Assembly (NCBI RefSeq): GCF_001864895.1
Contig: NZ_MJGO01000002.1
Location: 1-64,000, forward strand
Origin: Curtobacterium sp. MCBA15_009
GTDB lineage: Bacteria > Actinomycetota > Actinomycetes > Actinomycetales > Microbacteriaceae
Length of the DNA stretch: 64,000 bases
Direction of reading: 5' to 3'
Positions 7,954 to 16,592 of the stretch are shown piece after piece. Positions within the stretch are counted from its first letter, which is position 1. Each line of letters begins with the position of its first letter. The notes under the pieces are model-generated. The model worked only from the letters and a program-made list of their open reading frames with translations, made no database searches and had not been told where the DNA came from. The position numbers and the translations under genes are program-made.

Positions 7954-8004
7954 GTGAGCAGGAACGGTCGCCTCGCGCGCGCTCACTCGACCGTTTCTGC
8001 TCAC
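7954..8004. terminator. 17-bp stem hairpin, probable terminator
   Basis: Arms GTGAGCAGGAACGGTCG (7954-7970) and 7988-8004 pair with one mismatch across a 17-base loop. The stem is almost the same as that of the hairpin after the luciferase-like gene (16500-16542), suggesting a reused terminator sequence. Confidence 0.55.
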
Positions 8005-8121
8005 GATCGTCGGAGCGGCACACGGCGGCCGCGCTCCCGCGACCCCGCGGCGGCGGTGACCCCACGGCGGCGTGAGCGGTCCTGCCCGGCCGCGCCGTGC
8101 CTCCCGGCCCGGAGCCCCGGC

Positions 8122-8150
8122 TTGCGACACGCCCGGTGCTCGCGTAACGT
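8122..8150 (+). promoter_or_regulatory. Promoter of the rpmB-rpmG-rpsN operon
   Basis: TTGCGA (8122-8127) and TAACGT (8145-8150) are 17 bp apart. The start near 8157 would give a leader of about 220 bases before rpmB. No Zur-box match was found in the leader, although the three proteins are of the zinc-independent type. Confidence 0.55.
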
Positions 8151-8376
8151 TGCCCCCTGGTCCTCCGCGCTCGCGCGGTGGGACCCGTTGTTCCAAGCCC
8201 TCCGACCGTCGCGAACGCCGCGGTCGCGCGGTGCTCGTCCCCCTTCGACAGGGGTGCCGGGTCTGGGCGGTGCGCACAACCCCCTCGCGACGTCACCCCG
8301 GTGACCGAGCGCGTGTGCACCAGGCAAGTGAACTTGGGTGCGGCCGTCCGGTCGCACGGTACCTCAGGAGGAAACC

Positions 8377-8613
8377 ATGGCAGCAGTGTGCCAGGTGACC
8401 GGAGCCACCCCCGGCTTCGGACACAACATCTCGCACTCGCACCGCCGGACGAAGCGTCGCTTCGACCCGAACGTGCAGAAGAAGACGTACTACGTGCCCT
8501 CGCTTCGTCGTAACGTCACGCTCACGCTCAGCGCGAAGGGCATCAAGGTGATCGACGCACGTGGCATCGAGTCCGTCGTCAAGGATCTCCTCGCCCGTGG
8601 GGAGAAGATCTGA
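8377..8613 (+). CDS. rpmB: 50S ribosomal protein L28
   Basis: A 78-residue L28 with the conserved opening [23 protein letters not shown] and core [19 protein letters not shown] sequence. AGGAGGAA (8366-8373) precedes ATG 8377, which fixes the start. The N-terminus reads CQVTG rather than CxxC, so this is a zinc-free (C-) form. It is the first gene of a compact three-gene operon; rpmG begins inside its stop codon. In mycobacteria such C- paralogues are Zur-regulated substitutes. Here it may simply be the only copy. Confidence 0.95.
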   Translation: MAAVCQVTGATPGFGHNISHSHRRTKRRFDPNVQKKTYYVPSLRRNVTLTLSAKGIKVIDARGIESVVKDLLARGEKI

Positions 8614-8783
8614 TGGCGAAAAAGGGTCAGGACATCCGTCCGATCATCAAGCTCCGCTCGACGGCGGGCACCGGGTTCACGTACGTGACCAAGAAGAACC
8701 GTCGGAACAACCCCGACCGTCTCGTGCTGAAGAAGTACGACCCGGTGATCCGCAAGCACGTCGACTTCCGTGAGGAGCGCTGA
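8613..8783 (+). CDS. rpmG: 50S ribosomal protein L33, zinc-free form
   Basis: A 56-residue protein beginning [20 protein letters not shown] and ending HVDFREER, matching L33. No cysteines are present, so it lacks the zinc ribbon of C+ L33. ATG 8613 overlaps the rpmB TGA, and rpsN follows after three bases. The residues [18 protein letters not shown] are the typical rRNA-contact segment. Identity is secure despite the short length. Confidence 0.95.
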   Translation: MAKKGQDIRPIIKLRSTAGTGFTYVTKKNRRNNPDRLVLKKYDPVIRKHVDFREER

Positions 8784-8786
8784 GTC

Positions 8787-9092
8787 ATGGCGAAGAAGAG
8801 CAAGATCGCGAAGAACAACCAGCGTGCCGAGGTCATCGCGCGCTACGCCGAGCGTCGTCTCGAGCTGAAGAAGGCCCTCGTGGACCCGAACGGCTCCGAC
8901 GAGTCGCGTGAGGCCGCCCGCGTCGGCCTGCAGAAGCTGCCCCGCGACGCGTCGCCGGTCCGCTACCGCAACCGCGACGCCATCGACGGCCGCCCCCGTG
9001 GCCACCTCGGTGAGTTCGGCATCAGCCGTGTCCGCTTCCGCGACATGGCCCACCGTGGCGAGCTCCCCGGCATCACGAAGAGCTCCTGGTAA
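8787..9092 (+). CDS. rpsN: 30S ribosomal protein S14, long zinc-free form
   Basis: A 101-residue S14 of the long C- class (the zinc form is 61 residues with two CxxC pairs). It is recognised from [13 protein letters not shown] at the start, [16 protein letters not shown] in the middle and [19 protein letters not shown] near the end. It assembles in the 30S head. It is the third gene of the rpmB operon and is followed by a strong terminator. The grouping L28-L33-S14 is the standard arrangement of zinc-independent ribosomal genes in actinobacteria. Confidence 0.96.
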   Translation: MAKKSKIAKNNQRAEVIARYAERRLELKKALVDPNGSDESREAARVGLQKLPRDASPVRYRNRDAIDGRPRGHLGEFGISRVRFRDMAHRGELPGITKSSW

Positions 9093-9106
9093 GCAATCGC
9101 TTGCTG

Positions 9107-9136
9107 AACGCCCCGTCACCTCGGTGACGGGGCGTT
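9107..9136 (+). terminator. Terminator after rpsN
   Basis: AACGCCCCGTCACC (9107-9120) pairs perfectly with 9123-9136 across two bases, followed by a T-containing tail. Confidence 0.85.
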
Positions 9137-9367
9137 CGTCGTGAGTGGGGTACAACGGCGCAACTCTGGTCACATCCGCCCCTCCGGACCCGCGACAACC
9201 CCGGAAATCCGGGCGAGTCGGAGGTGTTCGTCCGATGTGGCTGGTAGGTTCAACTCCGGTTCCGCCGGGCCCTCGGCCCACTGGCACCGTGGCACGGGGC
9301 AACCGCTCCGGGCGCCGGACGGCTCGTCCGTCCGACCGATACTGCAAGAAGTCCGAGGAGGACATCC

Positions 9368-9655
9368 ATGGCTGACAAGTCACTGAACCGCACCGAGCTC
9401 GTCGCTGCCGTCGCCGCCGAGTCCGGCCAGAGCCAGGCCACCGTCAACGGCGTCGTCGACGCACTCTTCTCCGTCGTCTCGTCGTCCGTCGCCGACGGCA
9501 CGAAGGTCACGATCCCCGGTTGGATCGCCTTCGAGAAGACGCACCGCGCCGCCCGCACCGGCCGCAACCCGCAGACCGGTGACGCCATCGAGATCGCCGC
9601 GAGCGACTCGGTCAAGGTCAGCGCCGGCTCGAAGCTCAAGGCTGCGGTCAAGTAA
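9368..9655 (+). CDS. HU-family nucleoid protein
   Basis: A 95-residue HU/IHF-fold DNA-bending protein. It begins MADKSLNRTELVAAVAAESG, the usual dimerisation helices, and has the beta-arm segment RTGRNPQTGDAIEIAASDSV (about residues 60-79). The conserved arm proline is replaced around QTGDAIEI, as in some actinobacterial HU. A good GAGGAGG lies seven bases before the ATG. It is monocistronic, closed by the hairpin at 9671-9700. The 275 bases before it hold no gene and presumably its promoter, though no clear -35/-10 pair stood out. Confidence 0.93.
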   Translation: MADKSLNRTELVAAVAAESGQSQATVNGVVDALFSVVSSSVADGTKVTIPGWIAFEKTHRAARTGRNPQTGDAIEIAASDSVKVSAGSKLKAAVK

Positions 9656-9670
9656 GACTCGTCCGCGCAT

Positions 9671-9700
9671 CGGGAGGGACGGCTTCGGCCGTCCCTTCCG
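9671..9700 (+). terminator. Terminator after HU gene
   Basis: A GGGACGGC-TTCG-GCCGTCCC tetraloop hairpin extended to 13 bp with one mismatch, 15 bases after the stop codon. Confidence 0.88.
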
Positions 9701-9818
9701 TCGTTCCCGGGGTCGGGGCGCGCAGGCCCCGTCGCGTGGGCGCACCCCGTCGGCCGGGAGGCCCGCCCCGCTCTCCACAGGTCGGCCCGCCCCGTTCGGC
9801 GGCCGGGTGGGCACCGCC

Positions 9819-9824
9819 TAGGCT
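9819..9824 (+). promoter_or_regulatory. -10 box of leaderless CopD-CtaG gene
   Basis: TAGGCT ends six bases before GTG 9831, so transcription would begin at the start codon. There is no Shine-Dalgarno sequence. Confidence 0.55.
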
Positions 9825-9830
9825 TGACGG

Positions 9831-12050
9831 GTGAATCGGATCGCGCGCACCGCCGGTCCCGCCGTGCTGCTGCTCGTCGGGTTCCTGTCGCTGCTCGTCG
9901 CGCTCGTCGTCGGGGGCGGCGCCGACGCCGCGCTCATCGCCGACCCGGGCGCCGTGGTGCGGTTCGGGCTGCCGATCGCCCGGCTCGTCGTGGACCTGTC
10001 CGCGTCGCTCGCCATCGGCGCGCTCGCCCTGGCGACCATCGGGCTGTCCCGCACCGGACCGGAGTGGAACCGCGCGATCGACGTCGCCGCGGCCGCCAGC
10101 GGGGTGTGGGCGGTGTCCGCCGCCGTCGCGACGTTCTTCACGTTCCTCAGCGTCGCCGGTTCGCGGATCAGCTTCGACGAGCAGTTCGGCCAGTCGATGG
10201 GCGTGTTCCTCACCGGCACGGACCTCGGTCTCGCCTGGCTCGTCACGGTGCTCATCGCCGCGGTCGCGACCGTGCTGTGCTTCGCCGTCCGTTCCCGGGG
10301 CATGGTCGCGGTGACCGCCGGGGTGTCGCTCATCGGCCTGCTCCCGCTCGCGCAGCAGGGCCACGCCGCCGGGACCGCGAGCCACGACGCCGCCGTCACG
10401 GCGCTCGGCCTGCACCTGGTCGGCGCCGCACTCTGGGTCGGTGGGCTGACCGCCCTCGTGCTGCTCCGCGGGGTCGTGCCTGGGCACCGGCTCGGGGCCG
10501 TGGTCTCCCGTTACTCGAGCGTCGCCCTCGGCTGCTTCGTGCTCGTCGCCGTGTCGGGCGTCGCGTCGGCGCAGATCCGCGTCGGGGTGCTGTCGAACCT
10601 GGCCTCGCCGTACGGCACGCTCGTGCTCGTCAAGACCGGCGCGATCGTGGCCATCGGGGTCATCGGCGCCGTGCAGCGTCGACGGACCATCCGTGCGCTG
10701 ACCGCGACGCCCGCCCGCCGTCGGCCGTTCTGGACCCTCGTGCTCGTCGAGCTCGCCGTGATGGGCATCGCGTCCGGGTTCGCCGCGGCCCTCGGGCGCA
10801 CGGCGACCCCGATCGACCAGATCGCGCCGAGCAAGACGGCCGACCCGAGCCCCGCCGAACTCCTGACCGACGACCCGCTGCCGCACGCCCCCGGAGCCTG
10901 GGGGTGGCTCACGCAGTGGAACATCGACCTGTTCTGGCTGATGGCCGCCGTACTGCTCGCGGTGACGTACGCGGCCGGGGTCGTCCGGCTGCGCCGCCGG
11001 GGGACGGGCTGGCCGGTCCGGCGCTCGGTCGCCGCGGCCGTCGCGCTCGTCTCGCTCGTCGTCGCCACCTCGGGGGCGCTGCACCAGTACGACCGGTTCC
11101 TCGTCTCCGCGAACGTCGGGGCGCACGTCGTGCTCGGGCTCGTCGTCCCGGCCCTGGTCTGGGCCGCCGCGCCCGTGGCGCTCATCCGGGCCGCCGTGCA
11201 CCCGCGCGACGACGACAGCACCGGCGTGCGGGAGTGGACCGGCATCCTCGTCGACAACGCCGCCGTGCGGTACCTCGTGCAGCCGTTCCCCGCGTTCGTG
11301 CTGGCCGCTGCCGTCTGGTGGGCGTTCTACGCGACCGACGCCGTCCGGTGGTCGGTCAGCGACTCGACCGGTCGGACCGTGCTCGACGTCGTGTTCCTGC
11401 TCGTCGGGCTGCTCGCCGTACCGACGCTGCTCACCCCGGTGCCGGTCGGCCAGCAGCGGCCCACACGCGCTGCGGCGGCGGTCCGGGTCGTCGGCGCCGT
11501 GGTCGTCGCCGCCGGCGTCGTGTCCCTCGGCATCGCGATGCGGGGTCCGCTCGGGCTGCTGCAGGCGTCGTGGTTCGGTGCGATGGGGCGGTCCTGGGGG
11601 CCTGACCCGGTCGTCGACCAGGCACGGGCCGGTCTCGTGCTCGTCGTGACGGGGATCCTGCTCGTGCTGACGGTCGTGGTCGTGGTCGCCGTGCGGCTCC
11701 GCGGGGGTGCGGGGCCGGTGGGCGCGGGTGCTCGTGCGGGCGCGGGCGCGGGCACGGGCGCGGGTGCTCGTGCGGACGCGGGCGCGGGTGCTCGTACGGG
11801 TGCGGGTGCGGGTGCCGACGGCGTCGACGGCGAGCGCGCACCGCACCCGGCGGCGGGCACCGCGCCCCGTTCTGCCGGGGCGCAACGACCCCCAGCGGGC
11901 GCGGACCCTGACGGCGACGACGAGATCGACCTCGACTTCGACGACGGCAGCGACGACGGACCGGCCGGCCACGCACTCGACGGTGGTGACGGGGCGGAGG
12001 CGATCCGTGCCTCCCGTCCGGCTCCCGACGACGGGGCGGAGCCGCGGTGA
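9831..12050 (+). CDS. CopD-CtaG fusion membrane protein, degenerate CtaG part
   Basis: A 739-residue protein with about 15 membrane segments. The first half is a CopD (copper resistance) domain ending around VGAALWVGGLTALVLLRGVV. The second half is a CtaG-like domain as in caa3-oxidase assembly factors. A paralogue of the same architecture is at 34574-36619. Where that protein has SSHMLQHMLL, this one has SANVGAHVVL, so one histidine of the HxxxH pair is missing. The tail (about residues 625-665) is a Gly-Ala-Arg low-complexity repeat followed by an acidic segment. The role is probably copper handling or cytochrome oxidase assembly. The next gene starts within its stop. Confidence 0.8.
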   Translation: MNRIARTAGPAVLLLVGFLSLLVALVVGGGADAALIADPGAVVRFGLPIARLVVDLSASLAIGALALATIGLSRTGPEWNRAIDVAAAASGVWAVSAAVATFFTFLSVAGSRISFDEQFGQSMGVFLTGTDLGLAWLVTVLIAAVATVLCFAVRSRGMVAVTAGVSLIGLLPLAQQGHAAGTASHDAAVTALGLHLVGAALWVGGLTALVLLRGVVPGHRLGAVVSRYSSVALGCFVLVAVSGVASAQIRVGVLSNLASPYGTLVLVKTGAIVAIGVIGAVQRRRTIRALTATPARRRPFWTLVLVELAVMGIASGFAAALGRTATPIDQIAPSKTADPSPAELLTDDPLPHAPGAWGWLTQWNIDLFWLMAAVLLAVTYAAGVVRLRRRGTGWPVRRSVAAAVALVSLVVATSGALHQYDRFLVSANVGAHVVLGLVVPALVWAAAPVALIRAAVHPRDDDSTGVREWTGILVDNAAVRYLVQPFPAFVLAAAVWWAFYATDAVRWSVSDSTGRTVLDVVFLLVGLLAVPTLLTPVPVGQQRPTRAAAAVRVVGAVVVAAGVVSLGIAMRGPLGLLQASWFGAMGRSWGPDPVVDQARAGLVLVVTGILLVLTVVVVVAVRLRGGAGPVGAGARAGAGAGTGAGARADAGAGARTGAGAGADGVDGERAPHPAAGTAPRSAGAQRPPAGADPDGDDEIDLDFDDGSDDGPAGHALDGGDGAEAIRASRPAPDDGAEPR
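11711..11815 (+). repeat. In-frame GC-rich tandem repeat
   Basis: Three copies of GCGGGTGCTCGTGCGG-type sequence, with variations, encode the Gly-Ala-Arg/Thr linker of the CopD-CtaG protein. Copy number is likely to vary between strains. Confidence 0.7.
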
Positions 12051-13360
12051 CCGTCGAGCTGAGCGACGAGCAGCGCGCCGTCTTCGAGTACATCGAGCAC
12101 ACGCGGGACCACGTGTTCATCACGGGTCGCGCGGGCACGGGCAAGTCCACGCTGCTCAACCACCTGTCGTGGAACACCGAGAAGCAGGTGGTGATCTGCG
12201 CACCGACCGGCGTCGCCGCGCTGAACGTCGGTGGGCAGACCATCCACTCGCTGTTCCGCCTGCCGATCGGGCTCATCGCCGACGCTGAACTGCGGCAGGG
12301 GCCGGACACCCGCAAGCTCCTCAACACCATCGACACGCTCGTCATCGACGAGGTCTCGATGGTCAACGCCGACCTGCTCGACGGCATGGACCGCTCGCTG
12401 CGCAAGGCCCGCGGCCGCCAGTTCGAGGCGTTCGGCGGCGTGCAGGTCGTCATGTTCGGCGACCCGTACCAGCTGCCGCCCGTGCCGGGGGACGCCGACG
12501 AGCGCGCCTACTTCACCGACCACTACCGGTCGATGTGGTTCTTCGACGCAAAGGTCTGGCTCGAGACGAAGCTCAACATCATCGAGCTCGCCACGGTGCA
12601 CCGGCAGCGGGACGACGCGTTCGCCGCGATGCTGACCGCGGTCCGGCACGGTCGGGTGACCGCGGAGATCGCCGGGCAGCTCAACACGGCCGGGGCGCGA
12701 CCGGCGCCCGACGACGCCATCACCCTGGCCACCCGCAACGACACGGTCGCCCGGATCAACAAGGCCGCCCTCGACCGGCTGCCCGGCAAGGTGAAGACCG
12801 CGAAGGCCGACGTGAACGGCGACTTCGGCGGGCGGAACTTCCCGGCTGACGAGGCCCTCGAGCTCAAGCCCGGCGCCCACGTGATGTTCCTGCGCAACGA
12901 CGCCGACCAACGCTGGGTGAACGGCACGCTCGGCATCGTGACGGCCATCCGCGACACCGTCTGGGTCGACGTCGACGGCGAGTCGTTCGAGGTCCAGCCG
13001 TCCGTGTGGGAGAAGTTCAAGTACTCCTACGACGCCGACAAGAAGGAACTCAAGAAGGACACCGTGGGGGAGTTCCAGCAGTTCCCGCTGCGGCTCGCCT
13101 GGGCGGTCACGATCCACAAGTCGCAGGGCAGCACGTACGACCGGGCCGTCGTCGACCTGGGCAACCGGGTGTTCAGCGCCGGGCAGACGTACGTCGCGTT
13201 GTCCCGGCTGACGTCGCTCGAGGGGCTGTACCTGACCCGGCCGCTGCGCCCGCAGGACATCATCGTCGACACCGACGTCCGACGGTTCATGTCCGAGGCA
13301 CCCCGGATCGTGGCGACCGCGCTCGAGGCTCCGAAGCGGACCGAGCCCGACGCGGACTGA
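12047..13360 (+). CDS. AAA ATPase / Pif1-RecD-like helicase
   Basis: A 437-residue SF1B helicase-type protein. Walker A is GRAGTGKST (about residues 27-35), and Walker B is LVIDEVSMVNADLLDGMD. A FGDPYQLPPV motif III follows, and the C-terminal VTIHKSQGSTYDRAVVDL with YVALSRLTSLEGL gives motifs V/VI of the UvrD-like C-domain. GTG 12047 overlaps the upstream stop (GTGA), coupling it to the CopD-CtaG gene although the functions look unrelated. It is likely a 5'-3' DNA helicase; its pathway is not evident from context. Confidence 0.85.
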   Translation: MTVELSDEQRAVFEYIEHTRDHVFITGRAGTGKSTLLNHLSWNTEKQVVICAPTGVAALNVGGQTIHSLFRLPIGLIADAELRQGPDTRKLLNTIDTLVIDEVSMVNADLLDGMDRSLRKARGRQFEAFGGVQVVMFGDPYQLPPVPGDADERAYFTDHYRSMWFFDAKVWLETKLNIIELATVHRQRDDAFAAMLTAVRHGRVTAEIAGQLNTAGARPAPDDAITLATRNDTVARINKAALDRLPGKVKTAKADVNGDFGGRNFPADEALELKPGAHVMFLRNDADQRWVNGTLGIVTAIRDTVWVDVDGESFEVQPSVWEKFKYSYDADKKELKKDTVGEFQQFPLRLAWAVTIHKSQGSTYDRAVVDLGNRVFSAGQTYVALSRLTSLEGLYLTRPLRPQDIIVDTDVRRFMSEAPRIVATALEAPKRTEPDAD

Positions 13361-13556
13361 CCTGACGCCTCCGACCGGTCACGCCGACCCGTCGGACCGC
13401 TGCTGGGCGGTCTCTCGTCGGCGCTCCGGCTTCGCTGGCCGCCGCCGGCTCGTGGCCGGTCGCCGGACCTGCGCGGGGTGTGGTGACCGGTACCCGCCGA
13501 CCCGGGCCGAGCCAGTCGCCGCCGACCCGCCAGACCCGCTGGCCGCCGGACGGACG

Positions 13557-13593
13557 ACGACGCCCGCCTGCCGGAGCGGCAGACGGGCGTCGT
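13557..13593. terminator. Bidirectional terminator between helicase and DUF4383 genes
   Basis: Arms 13557-13573 and 13577-13593 pair at 16 of 17 positions across GAG, between convergent genes. Confidence 0.8.
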
Positions 13594-13605
13594 GGAAGGG
13601 GTTCG

Positions 13606-14055
13606 TCAGGCGCGAGCGGACGCGCGGATCGCGCGGAGGTTCTCCTTGTCGGCCCCGACCGCGGTGAGCAGCAGGACGACACCGACGATCGCGTGGAAGA
13701 CGTTGTCCGTCGTGTTGAGCGCGAAGACGTTGGCCGAGGTGTCGACGAACACGAAGCCGTACACCGCGAACACGACGAGCAGGGCGCCGACGAGCAGGTT
13801 GCCGTTCCGGGAGCCGACGGTGTTGCCGAGGCCGGTGATGAGCAGCACGACGGCCAGGAGCACCCAGACGAAGCAGAGCGCCGGGTTCACGCCGAACGCG
13901 TTCCACAGCATGCCGCCCTGGCGGTTGAAGAAGCCGGGGTCGCCGTCGGCGGCGAAGAAGAAGCCGAGGCCACCCCAGAGTGCGAGGAGCGAGCCGGCCG
14001 TGAGCGCGAGGCCGCGGTTCGGCGAGGCGGTGATGCCCGGTTCCTTGATGGCCAC
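13606..14055 (-). CDS. DUF4383 membrane protein
   Basis: A 149-residue protein with four predicted membrane helices. Phrases GGMLWNAFGVNPALC and TTDNVFHAIVGVVLLLTA fit the actinobacterial DUF4383 family, which has no known function. GTG 14055 is chosen because AGGAGGAG lies six bases upstream on this strand and the family is about this long. A longer frame reaching 14304 runs into Arg/Pro-rich sequence with no domain. It faces the helicase across a shared terminator and diverges from the PAP2 gene. Confidence 0.8.
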   Translation of the reverse strand: MAIKEPGITASPNRGLALTAGSLLALWGGLGFFFAADGDPGFFNRQGGMLWNAFGVNPALCFVWVLLAVVLLITGLGNTVGSRNGNLLVGALLVVFAVYGFVFVDTSANVFALNTTDNVFHAIVGVVLLLTAVGADKENLRAIRASARA

Positions 14056-14293
14056 TTCGGTCTCCTCCTGGTACAGGGTGGTCGCACCGGACGTGCCGGC
14101 GAAGGGAGCCGGTGCGTCCGCCCGTGGTGCACGAGCGGTGCGGCCGACGGATCCGGAGGAGGCTTGCCCCCCGTTCACAGGCGCGGACCGGCGGACCAAC
14201 GGTATCGTGTCGGACCCCGACCGTCCGAATCGTCCCCGAGGGACGAGCCGCACGAGGAGGCCGATGATCGCCACACCGAGGAGGACCACGCCG

Positions 14294-15193
14294 GTGACCC
14301 GCACGCCCGAACGCAGCGCGCCCGAGTCGCGCGGACCGACGGTCTCACGACGGTTGCGGTGGGGCGTGGTGGCGGCTCTGGGGTTCGTGATCGTGCCTCT
14401 CGTCTACGTGGCTGCGGTGCTGACGCCGGTGGGGCAGCGGGCCGAGGACGCCGCTCTGGGCGGGGTCCGGGACTCCGACCTGTTCGGGTCGGACACTGCG
14501 CTCAACGTCATCTCGGTGCCGGTGATCTCGTTGCTCGTCGTCGTGATCGTCGCCGTGGCGTTCGCTCGGCGGCGGCTCGCGGTGGGGCTCGGCGCCGCCG
14601 CCGTGGTGCTCGCGTCGGCGGCCACCTCAACGCTCGTCAAGCGTATCGCCGTGCGCCCGGAGATCGCTCAGTCGACGACCCCGAACTCGTACCCGTCCGG
14701 GCACGCCACCGTCGCCCTGGCGGCGTTGTTCGCGGTGCTCCTGGTCACCCCGCGGCGCTTCCGTCCGGTCGTCACGGTGGTCGGCGCCGCGTACGCGGTC
14801 TTCGTGGCGAACCAGACCGTCGTCTACGGCTGGCACCGGGTGAGCGACATCGTCGGCGCGTGCGCGGTCGCGCTCTGCTGGCTCGGACTCGTGCGGGCAC
14901 TCGGGCCGCGGGTCGACCGCGGCGAACGAGGTGACCGTGACGGCCGTCGGGGTCCGCGCCGGGTCGTGAGCGTCCTGCTGCTCGCCGCCACCGGGGTGAC
15001 CCTGGCGGTCGGGGTCGCGGCGCTCGTCGTCGGCGTGACCGGGGGCGGGGCGTACGACCACGAGGCGATCCTGGTGGCGGGGCGGATGGCCTCGAGTGCG
15101 AGCGTGCTGGCCGTGGTCACGGTGGTGTGGTTCCTCGACGGGATGCACCACGCCGCGCGTACCGACCCGGACACGTTGCCGACCGCACGCTGA
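14294..15193 (+). CDS. PAP2-superfamily membrane phosphatase
   Basis: About 299 residues with six or more membrane helices. The phosphatase motifs are LVKRIAVRPE, YPSGHATVALAAL and GWHRVSDIVG. The usual SRxxxxxHxxxD motif keeps His and Asp, but the Arg position reads Thr (NQTVVYGWHRVSD). GTG 14294 has GAGGAGG at a suitable distance; ATG 14264 is an in-frame alternative with a very short spacer. A TATCGT at 14203-14208 may be the -10. It could dephosphorylate lipid phosphates such as undecaprenyl pyrophosphate, but the replaced Arg makes activity uncertain. Confidence 0.8.
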   Translation: MTRTPERSAPESRGPTVSRRLRWGVVAALGFVIVPLVYVAAVLTPVGQRAEDAALGGVRDSDLFGSDTALNVISVPVISLLVVVIVAVAFARRRLAVGLGAAAVVLASAATSTLVKRIAVRPEIAQSTTPNSYPSGHATVALAALFAVLLVTPRRFRPVVTVVGAAYAVFVANQTVVYGWHRVSDIVGACAVALCWLGLVRALGPRVDRGERGDRDGRRGPRRVVSVLLLAATGVTLAVGVAALVVGVTGGGAYDHEAILVAGRMASSASVLAVVTVVWFLDGMHHAARTDPDTLPTAR

Positions 15194-15306
15194 CCCGGGG
15201 AGCCGGGCCGGGCCTCCTGTCCGGACGACCGCGCCGACCGGCCGGGCCGCGACGGATGCGAGCCTGGCGGGAATGCCGAGGCGTGCGGTACGTTGTACCC
15301 AGCAAG

Positions 15307-15324
15307 TCGATGCAAACGCATCGA
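15307..15324. promoter_or_regulatory. Palindrome upstream of luciferase-like gene
   Basis: TCGATGCAAACGCATCGA is a 7-4-7 inverted repeat 21 bases before ATG 15346. It resembles a repressor operator; no cognate regulator is adjacent. Confidence 0.4.
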
Positions 15325-15345
15325 TATCGCGGAAGGCGGTACACC

Positions 15346-16485
15346 ATGCAGTTCGGCATCTTCACGGTCAGCGACGTCACGACCGACCCGACGACCGGCA
15401 CCACGCCGGACGACACCCAGCGCGTCCGGGACATCCTGACGATCGCGGAGCACGCCGACCAGGCCGGCCTCGACGTCTTCGCGACCGGCGAGCACCACAA
15501 CCCGCCGTTCGTGGCCTCGTCGCCGACGACCCTGCTCGCCTACCTCGCGGCGAAGACGAAGGACATCACGCTGTCCACGTCGACGACCCTCATCACCACG
15601 AACGACCCGGTGCGCATCGCCGAGGAGTACGCGATGCTCCAGGTGATCTCCGACGGTCGCATGGACCTCATGATGGGCCGCGGCAACACCGGCCCCGTCT
15701 ACCCGTGGTTCGGACAGGACATCCGCCAGGGCGTCAACCTGGCCATCGAGAACTACGCGCTCGTCCGCCAGCTGTGGGAGAACGACGTCGTCAACTGGCA
15801 GGGCAAGTTCCGCACGCCGCTGCAGGGCTTCACCTCGACCCCGCGCCCGCTCGACGGCGTCCCGCCGTTCGTCTGGCACGGCTCGATCCGCACGCCGGAG
15901 ATCGCCGAGCAGGCCGCGTACTACGGCGACGGCTTCTTCCACAACAACATCTTCTGGCCCATCCAGCACACCGAGCAGATGGTCGGCCTGTACCGCCAGC
16001 GCTTCGAGCACTACGGTCACGGCCGCGCCGACCAGGCCATCGTCGGGCTCGGAGGGCAGTTCTTCGCGCGCAAGAACTCGCAGGACGCCTGGAGCGAGTT
16101 CCGGCCCTACTTCGACAACGCCCCGGTCTACGGCCACGGCCCCTCGTTGGAGGACTTCACCGCCCAGACCCCACTCACCGTCGGCTCCCCGCAGCAGGTC
16201 GTCGACCGCTACGCCGCGATGAAGGACCACGTCGGGCACTACCAGCGCCAGCTGTTCCTCATCGACCACGCCGGCCTGCCGCTCAAGACCGTGCTCGAGC
16301 AGATCGACATCCTCGCCGAGGACATCGTGCCGCAGCTCCGACAGCTGAACGACGAGGGGCGCCCGGCAGACGTGCCCTCCGACCCGCCGTCGCACGCCTC
16401 GCGTGCCGCCGCGGCGCTCGCCGCCGGCACGGTCGGCAGCGACCACGTCGCCGCCGAGGACGAGTGGACGGGCGCGTCCGTCTGA
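15346..16485 (+). CDS. LLM-class flavin-dependent oxidoreductase
   Basis: A 379-residue luciferase-like monooxygenase. It starts MQFGIFTVSDVTTDP and has the family FMN-binding phrases FATGEHHNPPFVASSP (about residues 46-61), VISDGRMDLMMGRGN and WHGSIRTPEIAEQAA. It resembles the CE1758-type subgroup, but the substrate is unknown. GGAAGG (15331-15336) lies ten bases before the ATG, and an 18-bp palindrome sits at the promoter. The last 40 residues are Ala/Ser-rich beyond the barrel. A strong hairpin at 16500-16542 ends the transcript. Confidence 0.85.
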   Translation: MQFGIFTVSDVTTDPTTGTTPDDTQRVRDILTIAEHADQAGLDVFATGEHHNPPFVASSPTTLLAYLAAKTKDITLSTSTTLITTNDPVRIAEEYAMLQVISDGRMDLMMGRGNTGPVYPWFGQDIRQGVNLAIENYALVRQLWENDVVNWQGKFRTPLQGFTSTPRPLDGVPPFVWHGSIRTPEIAEQAAYYGDGFFHNNIFWPIQHTEQMVGLYRQRFEHYGHGRADQAIVGLGGQFFARKNSQDAWSEFRPYFDNAPVYGHGPSLEDFTAQTPLTVGSPQQVVDRYAAMKDHVGHYQRQLFLIDHAGLPLKTVLEQIDILAEDIVPQLRQLNDEGRPADVPSDPPSHASRAAAALAAGTVGSDHVAAEDEWTGASV

Positions 16486-16499
16486 CGTCCTCCTGCTGA

Positions 16500-16542
16500 G
16501 CAGCAACGGTCGGGTCACCTCGGGTGGCCCGGCCGTTGTTGC
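16500..16542 (+). terminator. Terminator after LLM oxidoreductase gene
   Basis: Arms 16500-16519 and 16523-16542 pair along 20 positions with three non-Watson-Crick positions. The stem shares TGAGCAGnAACGGTCG with the hairpin at 7954-8004. Confidence 0.75.
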
Positions 16543-16592
16543 GTGCGGGGGTGGGGGTGTGCGGGTGTGCGGGTGCGGGGGAGTCGCAGGTG

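Noticed and set aside
7843-8004. Insertion-sequence end or attachment site
   Set aside because: Low-complexity GCGCGCG and a terminator-like hairpin explain the region; no transposase and no target duplication.
8157-8376. Riboswitch or Zur site in the rpmB leader
   Set aside because: No match to the Zur pattern, and no conserved riboswitch core could be recognised by eye.
11327-13117. Large minus-strand frame opposite the helicase and CopD-CtaG genes
   Set aside because: Arg/Val/His-rich shadow of high-GC coding sequence with no domain; the plus strand carries full motifs.
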